6,733 nt of DNA. Origin: JACKOF01 sp041571855 (GTDB lineage: Bacteria; Pseudomonadota; Gammaproteobacteria; Pseudomonadales; Porticoccaceae). Made by a program: the position numbers and the translations under genes. The notes below the pieces were generated by a model. That model was given only the letters and a program-made list of their open reading frames with translations. It was not told the DNA's origin and made no database searches. The stretch spans positions 1-6,733 of the forward strand of contig JBFFTH010000111.1 of NCBI GenBank assembly GCA_041571855.1. The letters are read 5' to 3'. Numbering within the stretch: the first letter of the stretch is position 1; each line of letters starts with the position of its first letter. Shown here piece by piece: positions 1-6,301 of this stretch.

Positions 1-85
1 AGTCAGCCTGCACCAGGCACTCCAGCAGGCGCAGTCCGTACTGGGCGCCGGACGCTCCTGTCATGGCCAATGTTATCTTCTTCAT
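1..85 (-). CDS. ubiX: UbiX flavin prenyltransferase, N-terminal fragment (runs off the left edge)
   Basis: The first 28 codons of a minus-strand gene are present and begin MKKITLAMTGASGAQYGLRL. The TGASGAxYGxRLLE stretch is the hallmark N-terminal FMN-binding loop of the UbiX/Pad family. From family knowledge, UbiX joins dimethylallyl phosphate to FMN to make prenylated FMN, the cofactor of the UbiD decarboxylase in ubiquinone synthesis, and acts in the cytoplasm. The start at 85 places the conserved glycine loop at residues 9-12, as in known UbiX proteins. The frame stays open upstream for about 60 bases, but no better start is seen, and the ribosome site is weak (AAGG about 12 bases upstream). 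It lies 73 bp downstream of mpl in the same orientation, an arrangement also known in Pseudomonas, so the two may be co-transcribed. The remaining roughly 85 percent of the protein is outside the window. Confidence 0.9.
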   Translation of the reverse strand, partial: MKKITLAMTGASGAQYGLRLLECLVQAD

Positions 86-118
86 CGCTGTACCAGCCTT
101 AGTAAATGGGGGACGAAA

Positions 119-146
119 TGCTAAACGGCTCTTGCTAAACGGCTCT
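119..146. repeat. Perfect 14-bp tandem duplication in the mpl-ubiX spacer
   Basis: The unit TGCTAAACGGCTCT occurs twice head to tail (119-132 and 133-146) with no mismatch. Read on the minus strand, the spacer begins with GGGGTCAGAGCCGTTTAGCA just after the mpl stop, and GTCCCCC follows the second copy. The run of G at one end and C at the other could pair across the repeat. The duplication lies wholly in non-coding DNA. It may be a slippage product, or the remnant of a small palindromic element of the type that carries a GGGGTCAGA core. The latter is inference from memory only. Confidence 0.75.
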
Positions 147-158
147 GACCCCTATGAA

Positions 159-1535
159 TCAATTCCTGCGAGGATTAATTTTCTCGAGTTCAGCCACCAG
201 TTTCTGATGGAAACCGCCAAAACCACCATTACTCATTATCACAATGTGGGTTGGCCTGCTGCTGTCAATTTGTGACAGCGTTTTTGTCAGCAAACTGTCG
301 AGATCGTCCTCCACTGCTGCCGGCACAGGGCCACCTGATACCACGTCCTGCAGAGACCAGTCGATAGTATCCGGCTGGTACCACAGCGCGCAATCCGCAT
401 CGGCAGTGGCCGCAGCCAGCTCCAACTTGTGAATACCCAGCTTCATGGTATTGGAGCGGGGCTCTATGACTGCGACAATTTTTTCACCACCAACACTTTT
501 GCGCAAACCACTCAAGGTGGTCGCTATGGCTGTGGGGTGGTGGGCAAAATCATCGTAGATTTTTACCCCGGCAATGGTGGCCAGACACTCCATGCGCCGC
601 TTCACCCCCTCAAAGCGGGACAGCGCTTGCGCGGCCAGCTCCGGGTCTACACCCGCATGACGAGAGGCGACAATGGTAACCAGGGCATTGTTGACGTTGT
701 GCAAGCCAGTCTGTGTCCAGTTGACCTCGCCGACTTTTTTGCCTTCGAGCAGCACTTCAAAACGGCTGCCATCCTCTTTCAGCAACCTCGCCTGCCAACT
801 GCCATCCTCGCCGGTGTACTGGACCTCACTCCAGCAGCCCATGGCCAATACCTGCTGCAAATTCTGGTCGGCAGCCGGTGCAATGATGAGCCCATTGCCG
901 GGTACCGTGCGAACCAGGTGATGAAACTGGGTCTGGATCGCCGCCAGGTCGGAAAAAATATCGGCATGGTCAAACTCCAGGTTATTCATCACCAGCGTCC
1001 GCGGCCTGTAGTGGACAAACTTGGAGCGCTTGTCAAAAAAAGCACTGTCATACTCGTCGGCCTCGACAACAAAAAAAATGGAATCACCCGGTCGCGCCGA
1101 AACGCCGAAATTTTTCGGCACGCCGCCGATCAGGAAGCCGGGCTTCAGGCCGGCGTACTCCAGCACCCAGGCCAGCATGCTGGTGGTGGTGGTTTTGCCG
1201 TGCGTCCCGGAAACCGCCAGCACCCACCTGTCATTTAGGAACTGGTCTCCAAGCCACTGGGGGCCGGAGATATAGCGGATTCCCTTCTGCAACACATACT
1301 CCACCGCCGGGTTGCCGCGCGACAGGGCATTGCCAATCACCACCAAATCCGGTGCCGGGTCCAGCTGGGCAGGGTCGTAACCCTCAATCAATTCGATACC
1401 TGCCCGCTCCAGCTGGGTACTCATCGGCGGGTAGACACCGGCATCGCTTCCGGTCACCCGGTGCCCGCTGGCCTTTGCCAGCTGCGCGAGGCTGCCCATG
1501 AAGGTTCCGCAAATACCGAGAATGTGAATGTGCAT
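159..1535 (-). CDS. mpl: UDP-N-acetylmuramate:L-alanyl-gamma-D-glutamyl-meso-diaminopimelate ligase (Mpl)
   Basis: Mpl is a cytoplasmic Mur-family ligase. It attaches the recycled tripeptide L-Ala-D-Glu-mDAP to UDP-MurNAc using ATP, returning wall fragments to peptidoglycan synthesis. The 458 residues match the usual length (about 457 in Escherichia coli). The N-terminal Rossmann-like domain opens with HILGICGTFMG (residues 4-14) and contains GSDAGVYPPMST (29-40). The ATP loop GTHGKTTTT is at 110-118. Central-domain motifs EADEYD (158-163) and NNLEFDHADIF (184-194) follow, then HNVNNAL (279-285). The C-terminal domain has YDDFAHHPTAI (327-337), EPRSNTMK (358-365) and a late MSNGGFGGFHQKL. The GICGTFMG start, the PQWL segment and the DFAHHPTAI region distinguish it from MurC. 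The start at 1535 gives the family N-terminus exactly; only a weak CAGG ribosome site precedes it. It is divergent from pfp across 148 bp and leads into ubiX. No truncation or missing catalytic residue is seen. Confidence 0.97.
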   Translation of the reverse strand: MHIHILGICGTFMGSLAQLAKASGHRVTGSDAGVYPPMSTQLERAGIELIEGYDPAQLDPAPDLVVIGNALSRGNPAVEYVLQKGIRYISGPQWLGDQFLNDRWVLAVSGTHGKTTTTSMLAWVLEYAGLKPGFLIGGVPKNFGVSARPGDSIFFVVEADEYDSAFFDKRSKFVHYRPRTLVMNNLEFDHADIFSDLAAIQTQFHHLVRTVPGNGLIIAPAADQNLQQVLAMGCWSEVQYTGEDGSWQARLLKEDGSRFEVLLEGKKVGEVNWTQTGLHNVNNALVTIVASRHAGVDPELAAQALSRFEGVKRRMECLATIAGVKIYDDFAHHPTAIATTLSGLRKSVGGEKIVAVIEPRSNTMKLGIHKLELAAATADADCALWYQPDTIDWSLQDVVSGGPVPAAVEDDLDSLLTKTLSQIDSSRPTHIVIMSNGGFGGFHQKLVAELEKINPRRN

Positions 1536-1618
1536 AAATGCCTGACTCTAAAATTACAATCGGGTGGCGACAACATACCTGAAATACAGCTTTTTGCCAG
1601 ATCAATCCCTTTGTTTTC

Positions 1619-1647
1619 ATGAAATTGCTCAGCAACTGAAGTATTAT
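1619..1647 (+). promoter_or_regulatory. Candidate sigma70 promoter for pfp
   Basis: ATGAAA (1619-1624, four of six bases matching TTGACA) is followed after exactly 17 bases by TATTAT (1642-1647, five of six matching TATAAT). A start near 1654 would give a leader of about 30 bases before the pfp start codon. It is the best match found by eye in the mpl-pfp divergent region, and no equally good promoter was found for mpl. Confidence 0.4.
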
Positions 1648-1671
1648 CCTGAGGTGCCAAAAAAACTCAGG
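1648..1671 (+). promoter_or_regulatory. Inverted repeat between the -10 box and the ribosome site of pfp
   Basis: CCTGAG (1648-1653) and CTCAGG (1666-1671) are perfect inverted arms around a 12-base A-rich loop. The left arm abuts the candidate -10 box. The right arm overlaps the first three bases of the AGGGAG ribosome site (1669-1674). If transcription starts at or before 1648, the RNA hairpin would cover part of the ribosome site. If it starts near 1654, the dyad is better read as an operator spanning the start point. Which of these applies, if either, is inference. Confidence 0.4.
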
Positions 1672-1683
1672 GAGTCTGCCATC

Positions 1684-2946
1684 ATGCGAAAGAAAAATGC
1701 TTTCTACGCCCAATCGGGAGGCGTCACGGCTGTGATCAACGCCTCCGCCTGCGGAGTGATTGAAGCTGCACGCGAGCATCCAGACAGGATTGGCAAACTG
1801 TACGCCGGCCGCAACGGAATTATCGGCGCCCTGAGGGAAGAGCTGATCGACACCAGCCTTGAATCTGCAGAGGATATTGCCGCCCTGCGGCATACCCCGT
1901 CGGGCGCTTTTGGCTCCTGCCGTTACAAGTTAAAAAGCCTGGAACAAAACCGCGCCGAATACGAGCGCCTGATTGATGTATTTAAAGCCCACGATATCGG
2001 CTACTTCTTCTACAACGGCGGTGGCGACTCTGCTGATACCTGCCTCAAGATTTCCCAGTTGTCCGAGAAAATGGGTTATCCAATTCAGGCCATCCATGTC
2101 CCCAAAACCGTGGATAACGACCTTCCATTCACCGACTGCTGCCCCGGCTTTGGTTCGGTTGCAAAATACGTTGCCGTATCCACCATGGAGGCCAGCCTGG
2201 ATGTCGCTTCCATGTGCGAATCTTCCACCAAGATTTTCATTCTGGAGGTCATGGGCCGCCACGCGGGCTGGATCGCCGCGGCCGGTGCCCTGGCAGCCAG
2301 GAGCGCCGGCGATCCACCCCATATCATCCTGATGCCGGAAGTGCCTTTTGTTGAAGCAGACTTCCTGGCGCGTGTGGATGCCACGGTAAAAGAAAAGGGC
2401 TATTGCGTGATTGTTGCCTCTGAAGGCACCGCCTACGAGAACGGTGAACTGATCGCAGCATCTGCCCACACCGACGCCTTCGGCCACAAGCAGTTGGGGG
2501 GTGTTGCTCCAACCCTGGCGGAGCTGATCAAGGAAAACCTGGGTTACAAGTACCACTGGGCACTGGCAGACTATCTGCAGCGCGCGGCCCGCCATATTGC
2601 CTCTGCGACCGATGTTGAACAGGCCTATGCGGTTGGACACAAGGCAGTTGAATTTGCCCTGCAGGGTAAAAATGCCGTTATGGCTTCGATCATCAGGGAA
2701 CAGGGAGCCGAGTATGCCTGGCATATCGGCGAAGCGCCTCTGGATCAGGTTGCCAATGTCGAAAAAATGATGCCGAAGGAGTTTATCTCTGAAGATGGTT
2801 ACGGTATTTCCCAGGCTGGCATTGACTACCTGAAACCGTTGATCCAGGGCGAGGATTACCCGCCTTTCAGGAACGGTGTTCCCCACTACGTGCGGCTGAA
2901 AAACCAGTTGGTGGCCAAAAAACTGGATACCCACTTCGAAGTATGA
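1684..2946 (+). CDS. pfp: Pyrophosphate-dependent 6-phosphofructokinase (PPi-PFK)
   Basis: This cytoplasmic enzyme reversibly phosphorylates fructose 6-phosphate to fructose 1,6-bisphosphate using pyrophosphate, so it can serve both glycolysis and gluconeogenesis. The 420 residues fit the proteobacterial PPi-PFK group of about 420 residues rather than the roughly 320-residue ATP enzymes. Visible motifs are AQSGGVTAVINAS (residues 9-21), NGGGDSADT (111-119), PKTVDNDLP (140-148) and MGRHAGW (190-196). Two positions indicate the phosphoryl donor: Asp115, where ATP enzymes have Gly (GGDGS motif), and Lys141 before TVDND, where ATP enzymes have Gly. Both are the known PPi signatures. The start at 1684 is preferred because AGGGAG (1669-1674) lies 9 bases upstream and the sugar-phosphate kinase fold begins at once; the frame extends upstream to a GTG at 1564, but the added 40 residues do not look like this family. 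It is divergent from mpl, and 259 bp of non-coding DNA follow. Confidence 0.93.
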   Translation: MRKKNAFYAQSGGVTAVINASACGVIEAAREHPDRIGKLYAGRNGIIGALREELIDTSLESAEDIAALRHTPSGAFGSCRYKLKSLEQNRAEYERLIDVFKAHDIGYFFYNGGGDSADTCLKISQLSEKMGYPIQAIHVPKTVDNDLPFTDCCPGFGSVAKYVAVSTMEASLDVASMCESSTKIFILEVMGRHAGWIAAAGALAARSAGDPPHIILMPEVPFVEADFLARVDATVKEKGYCVIVASEGTAYENGELIAASAHTDAFGHKQLGGVAPTLAELIKENLGYKYHWALADYLQRAARHIASATDVEQAYAVGHKAVEFALQGKNAVMASIIREQGAEYAWHIGEAPLDQVANVEKMMPKEFISEDGYGISQAGIDYLKPLIQGEDYPPFRNGVPHYVRLKNQLVAKKLDTHFEV

Positions 2947-3024
2947 TTTGAGCGGCTGGGTCACGTCACCAGGCAGGCGGGCAGCGACGAAAACAGGTTT
3001 CTCTCTACGGCCCGTGCAGAATTT

Positions 3025-3041
3025 GTACTAAGAATTAGTAC
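3025..3041. promoter_or_regulatory. Strong 17-bp palindrome downstream of pfp
   Basis: GTACTAAGAATTAGTAC has perfect 7-base arms (GTACTAA / TTAGTAC) around GAA. The outer half-sites GTACTA and TAGTAC are those of the Escherichia coli TrpR operator, but the spacing is one base shorter, so TrpR binding is doubtful. It sits 78 bases after the pfp stop and 164 bases before the next start codon. A repressor operator is the simplest reading. There is no T-run right after it, which argues against a simple terminator. Confidence 0.45.
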
Positions 3042-3086
3042 CCGCTTCTTCGGCGGTCTCTTCTGTCGATCTTTTTGGGCCGACAG
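3042..3086 (+). promoter_or_regulatory. Two adjacent hairpins, possible pfp terminator region
   Basis: CCGC (3042-3045) pairs with GCGG (3053-3056) over a 7-base loop, followed by a pyrimidine-rich tract. Then CTGTCG (3063-3068) pairs with CGACAG (3081-3086) over a 12-base loop containing five T. The first hairpin could be a weak intrinsic terminator for pfp, but its stem is short and the T-run after it is interrupted. The second has no T-run after it. Apart from these, the palindrome before them and a weak promoter match after them, nothing recognisable was found in the rest of 2947-3205. Confidence 0.3.
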
Positions 3087-3088
3087 GG

Positions 3089-3117
3089 TTAGCATATCCC
3101 GGCATTCGTAGTAGGAT
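3089..3117 (+). promoter_or_regulatory. Weak candidate promoter for the gene at 3206
   Basis: TTAGCA (3089-3094) and TAGGAT (3112-3117) are separated by exactly 17 bases, and each matches the sigma70 consensus at four of six positions. It begins 2 bases after the last hairpin of the preceding dyad cluster. A start near 3124 would leave a leader of about 80 bases. The match is weak and could be chance. Confidence 0.22.
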
Positions 3118-3205
3118 AGACTTGATCCATTTATTCCAACTTTCACGACCCCGCTTCGCAACAAGGTCAAAAATAAGAAAAGGGCCGTTACTGAGAGGTT
3201 CTCCG

Positions 3206-4144
3206 ATGAAACGTCAAGCAGCCACGACCATAGCATTGTTGATTTCAGCAACGGCTGTTGCTGAAGAAGCAAAACCGACCACTACTGAAAACGATAATGC
3301 CTGGCTCGATAGCACCCATGGCTTTGTGGTGCATCACGCAGACAATATCGCCGAATGGTTTGACGGCTTTTTCGGCGATTCAAGAATGGAAGAAGAAGCG
3401 CCCTATTCAACCGTGCGGCTGAGACTGGAAGGCTCCTGGGATGAAAACAACGACTTCGAGGACGATATCTCGCTGCGCGGCAAGATTCGCCTGCCGGCGC
3501 TCAACAAAAGGCTCAGCCTGCTGTTTCAGGATGACGAGGACGACAGCCGTGACGACCTCAATGTTGACGAGCAGGACTCCCCCGACGATGTGGCGCTGCA
3601 ATTCACCGCAGCAGAAAAAAAGCATTACCGGATAGATACAAAGCTTGGACTGACATCTTCCGGCAACCCGAAAGGCTCCGTCAGATACCGTCACCGGCAT
3701 CCGGTTACCGATGAGCTTACCAGGCGATTCAGCGTGGAGGCAGGCTACAAGGGTGGAGAAGGCGCCAGTTCCCGCACCCGGCTGGAATTTGACAAAATCA
3801 TGGATGAAAAGAGGGTGCTGTCATGGAACAACAAAGTGGACTGGGAGGAAGAGGAACACGGCGTTGACTGGAACAGCAGCCTGGCCCTGAATCAACGGCT
3901 CAGCGACAAACAGGCGATTGCCTATTACATTTCAGTAAACGGGCAGACGCAGCCGGAACCGGAAGCCGTGGATAACAGCTTCGGGGTTGGCTTTCGCTAT
4001 CGCCAGAACATCCTCCGGCCCTGGCTATACTACGAAATCCAGCCTTATTATCGCTGGAACAAGTACGAGGACCACAGCGACCGCGACGGTGTTGCGGGCG
4101 TCAAGCTGCGACTTGAAGCCGTATTTGAGCGCGCAGCGGATTAA
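3206..4144 (+). CDS. Exported beta-rich protein of unknown function, probable outer-membrane barrel
   Basis: I do not recognise a named family. The 312-residue product begins MKRQAATTIALLISATAVA, a signal peptide with likely cleavage after Ala19. The start at 3206 is chosen because GAGAGG (3193-3198) lies 7 bases upstream and the signal peptide begins there. A segment rich in aromatic residues (33-58, including WLD, EWFDGFF) precedes many alternating polar/hydrophobic stretches such as TVRLRLEGSW, YRIDTKLGL, RFSVEAGY, TRLEFDKI, AIAYYISVNG, GVGFRYR and WLYYEIQPYYRW, separated by charged turns. This is the pattern of a beta barrel of roughly a dozen strands. A very acidic loop lies at 109-128. 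The last strand ends in Phe, but five more residues (ERAAD) follow, unlike most outer-membrane proteins, which end in Phe. It stands alone between pfp and the convergent receptor gene. The outer-membrane location is inference; a soluble periplasmic beta protein is the alternative. Confidence 0.85.
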   Translation: MKRQAATTIALLISATAVAEEAKPTTTENDNAWLDSTHGFVVHHADNIAEWFDGFFGDSRMEEEAPYSTVRLRLEGSWDENNDFEDDISLRGKIRLPALNKRLSLLFQDDEDDSRDDLNVDEQDSPDDVALQFTAAEKKHYRIDTKLGLTSSGNPKGSVRYRHRHPVTDELTRRFSVEAGYKGGEGASSRTRLEFDKIMDEKRVLSWNNKVDWEEEEHGVDWNSSLALNQRLSDKQAIAYYISVNGQTQPEPEAVDNSFGVGFRYRQNILRPWLYYEIQPYYRWNKYEDHSDRDGVAGVKLRLEAVFERAAD

Positions 4145-4178
4145 CACTGACCAGGCTGCCTTAAAAGAAATCAGCGCA

Positions 4179-4200
4179 CAGGCATGCCATTTATTGCCTG
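4179..4200. terminator. Possible shared hairpin between convergent genes
   Basis: CAGGCA (4179-4184) and TGCCTG (4195-4200) form a perfect 6-bp stem over a 10-base loop within the 57-bp gap between two convergent stop codons. CTTAAAAG occurs on both sides (4160-4167 and 4201-4208). Neither strand has a clean T-run next to the stem: plus continues CTTAAAAG, and minus reaches TTTCTTTT only after about nine bases. A bidirectional terminator is plausible from position but weak in structure. Confidence 0.35.
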
Positions 4201-4201
4201 C

Positions 4202-6235
4202 TTAAAAGCGCAGCCTGATACCGGCCTCAATCGACCGCCCTGCTTCGGGAGCACGATCTTTCAGCAGGGAAACACTGGATCTGATTTCTTCATCGCTGAG
4301 GTTTTTCAGCCTCAGAAACAGCAGGCTCTCACTGAACTGGCTCTGCTGCAGCCGGAAGTTGATACCGGCATCGAGGCGCGTGTAACCACCCGTGGCGGTT
4401 TCAAATTCAGCCGTATCGGCAACAGGTTTTGCCTCCAATACCGACAGAAATGCCGAAAAACCTCCTTTTTGAACATCCAGCCGGCTCCCCAGCCGCTGTG
4501 GCGGCATGCGCGGCACAAACCCCCCGCCGTCCAGCGTGCCGTGGATCGCATCGCCAAAGAACTTCAGGCCCAGGTCTGCACCATCAATATGCCCCAGGGG
4601 CAGGTTCAACTCGAACTCCAGCCCGGTAAACTCGGCATCCTGCTGTTGGTACTGGAACAGGGGTACGTCTTCCCGGGAAAGTCCGGTATCGGCCAGATAA
4701 ATATAATCCACTACACGATTTTGGTAGGCAGTTACAAAGCCCTGCAGTCGCTCTGATTCATAGCCCAGAGTAATATCCAGGTTGTTTGACTGCTCGGCAT
4801 CAAGCTCGGGATTACCGAGTTCGATCAGTCCTGTTGCGCCATGCACCACAAGATCAGCCAGGCCATTGCCGGCGTTGGAGAAAAGCTCCTCAGTTACCGG
4901 TGCACGCTCTGCCCGGGAAAACGCAACGCCCAGTGACCAGGGGCTATCCGTGACCCACAGTGCTGAAGCGGACATGCTCAGGCTATTAAAACTCGCATCG
5001 TCATCCTGGGTTTCAAGCTCATCCCGATCCAGTCGCAGACCGGCCTCGTAGATTATCGACCCATGCTCGATGCTCTCCAGCAGAAACAGGCCCAGCCGCT
5101 CAATGTCTGTTTCGGGGATAAAACTTTCTTCGCCGATCGCAGCAAAGTCCGAATTCTCGTACTGCAGGCCGACGGCCCCGTGCACTGATGCTGAAAGGGT
5201 ATGGGGCAACTCCAGCCTGGCCTGCCAGCTGTCATTGCTGAAATGAGAGCCGACCTCACCCGATCCTTCAATTTCATCGTGGTGGTAGTTGGTTTTGGTC
5301 ACGGCCCAGCGCAGGCTGTCAGCAGGCGTGCTGCCGTCGAAATCAAAGGCACCTCTCAGGTCATAGCGGGTTTTCTCAACATCCAGCCGGATACCATCGT
5401 GATCCTGCTCTTCCTCCCCTTCATGTTCTTCCTCATGGCCGTGGGCACCCGGGGGAACACCGTATTCGTTGTCCAGATGACTGACGGCCAGACCGATAAA
5501 TCCGTCTTCCAGCAGAAAACTGCCGCCGAGGGTGAAAGCCCGCGTATCCGAATCCGAGTTAGCGATAAACCCCCGCGTGGTGTCCTCGGGGTGACCATCT
5601 TCGCTGGCCAGCCCGGGTATTTCGAGGTCATTGCTGACACGGGTAAGCCCATCGAGATGAAATGCCAGCCGGTCATTGCCGCCTTCGAGCATTACCGCGG
5701 CGGTGCGTTCATCGTTGACACTGGCATAGCGCGCTTCGATAGCACCGCTGAGGCCCTCCCCGGCTTGCATGGGAATGCGATTGTCGATCACATTAACCAC
5801 GCCTCCAATAGCACCTCCGCCATAGAGCAGCGTCGCCGGCCCCCGCAATACTTCAATCGACCGGGCCAGAACGGGTTCAACGCTGACCGGATGATCGGCG
5901 CTGGCGCTGGCGGCATCGGCCACGGCGATACCATTTTCAAGCACCGTCACCCTGGGACCCTGCTGACCGCGAATTACCGGCTGCCCGACCCCTGGGCCAA
6001 AAGAGGCATTGGCAAGGCCCGGCATACTGGCCAGGGTATCACCTATACTGGCTGCCACCTGTTCCCGCAACTCGTCGTCACGGAGCACAGTGACCGGCAG
6101 CGCGGTCTGGGCCTCGGTTTTTTGTATTGTCGTGGTCACAATCAAGTGTTCAATCACGGTTTCCTCTGCGGAAATCGCGGGAGTGGGCAGCATGGAAACC
6201 GCGCATGCCACAGGAAAGAATCTGTAAGGTGTCAT
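4202..6235 (-). CDS. ZnuD-like TonB-dependent outer-membrane receptor (probable zinc uptake)
   Basis: The 677-residue protein is a gated outer-membrane channel driven by TonB-ExbBD. It has a signal peptide (1-23, ending AISA), a TonB-box-like EHLIVTT (29-35) and a plug domain at about 45-155. The plug includes QPVIRGQQGPRV, a SADHPVSVEPVLARSIEVLRGPATLLYG region and GAIGGVVNVIDNRIP. A 22-strand-type barrel follows and ends in Phe (GIRLRF). The DH pair (114-115) ahead of the EVLRGPATLLYG block and the VIDNRIP ending are features I associate with the ZnuD zinc receptors. Residues 265-280 form an acidic His-containing stretch (HGHEEEHEGEEEQDHD) in a predicted extracellular loop, as in ZnuD, where His-rich loops capture zinc. 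The start at 6235 has AGAGG 5 bases upstream. It lies 65 bp downstream of a small His/Cys gene in the same direction. Zinc is the most likely substrate; another divalent metal or a metallophore cannot be excluded. Confidence 0.93.
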   Translation of the reverse strand: MTPYRFFPVACAVSMLPTPAISAEETVIEHLIVTTTIQKTEAQTALPVTVLRDDELREQVAASIGDTLASMPGLANASFGPGVGQPVIRGQQGPRVTVLENGIAVADAASASADHPVSVEPVLARSIEVLRGPATLLYGGGAIGGVVNVIDNRIPMQAGEGLSGAIEARYASVNDERTAAVMLEGGNDRLAFHLDGLTRVSNDLEIPGLASEDGHPEDTTRGFIANSDSDTRAFTLGGSFLLEDGFIGLAVSHLDNEYGVPPGAHGHEEEHEGEEEQDHDGIRLDVEKTRYDLRGAFDFDGSTPADSLRWAVTKTNYHHDEIEGSGEVGSHFSNDSWQARLELPHTLSASVHGAVGLQYENSDFAAIGEESFIPETDIERLGLFLLESIEHGSIIYEAGLRLDRDELETQDDDASFNSLSMSASALWVTDSPWSLGVAFSRAERAPVTEELFSNAGNGLADLVVHGATGLIELGNPELDAEQSNNLDITLGYESERLQGFVTAYQNRVVDYIYLADTGLSREDVPLFQYQQQDAEFTGLEFELNLPLGHIDGADLGLKFFGDAIHGTLDGGGFVPRMPPQRLGSRLDVQKGGFSAFLSVLEAKPVADTAEFETATGGYTRLDAGINFRLQQSQFSESLLFLRLKNLSDEEIRSSVSLLKDRAPEAGRSIEAGIRLRF

Positions 6236-6256
6236 TATTTCCTCTCATGAAATAAC

Positions 6257-6276
6257 AGCCGGGTATGCTTCCGGCT
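6257..6276 (-). promoter_or_regulatory. GC-rich hairpin just upstream of the TonB receptor gene
   Basis: AGCCGG (6257-6262) and CCGGCT (6271-6276) are perfect inverted arms around an 8-base loop. On the minus strand the stem ends 21 bases before the receptor start codon and about a dozen bases before its AGAGG ribosome site. No T-run follows, so full termination is unlikely. An mRNA-stabilising or attenuating intercistronic hairpin, or a protein-binding dyad, is possible. Confidence 0.4.
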
Positions 6277-6279
6277 CAA

Positions 6280-6301
6280 ATTGATAAAATGGGTAATCAA
6301 T
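6280..6301. repeat. AT-rich dyad at the end of the small His/Cys gene
   Basis: ATTGAT (6280-6285) and ATCAAT (6296-6301) form perfect 6-base inverted arms with a 10-base spacer. The right arm touches the stop codon of the 6301-6573 gene. It is separated from the GC-rich hairpin by three bases, so the two fill most of the 65-bp gap. An operator giving the receptor its own control is possible, but no known operator sequence is recognised. Confidence 0.3.

Noticed and set aside
429..1238. 269-codon plus-strand open frame opposite mpl
   Set aside because: It is antisense to the conserved Mpl ligase motifs and is explained by the codon bias of mpl.
1564..1683. Upstream 40-codon extension of pfp from a GTG
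   Set aside because: It crosses the candidate promoter and ribosome site, and the added residues do not resemble the family N-terminus.
1930..2964. 344-codon minus-strand open frame opposite pfp
   Set aside because: It lies antisense to a gene with clear catalytic motifs; its translation has no recognisable domain and reads like a shadow frame.
3025..3041. True TrpR operator
   Set aside because: The half-sites match, but the spacing is one base short of the known operator, and no tryptophan gene is adjacent.
5201..6250. 349-codon plus-strand open frame opposite the TonB receptor
   Set aside because: It overlaps the plug and barrel coding region of a well-supported receptor; no signal, domain or ribosome site supports it.
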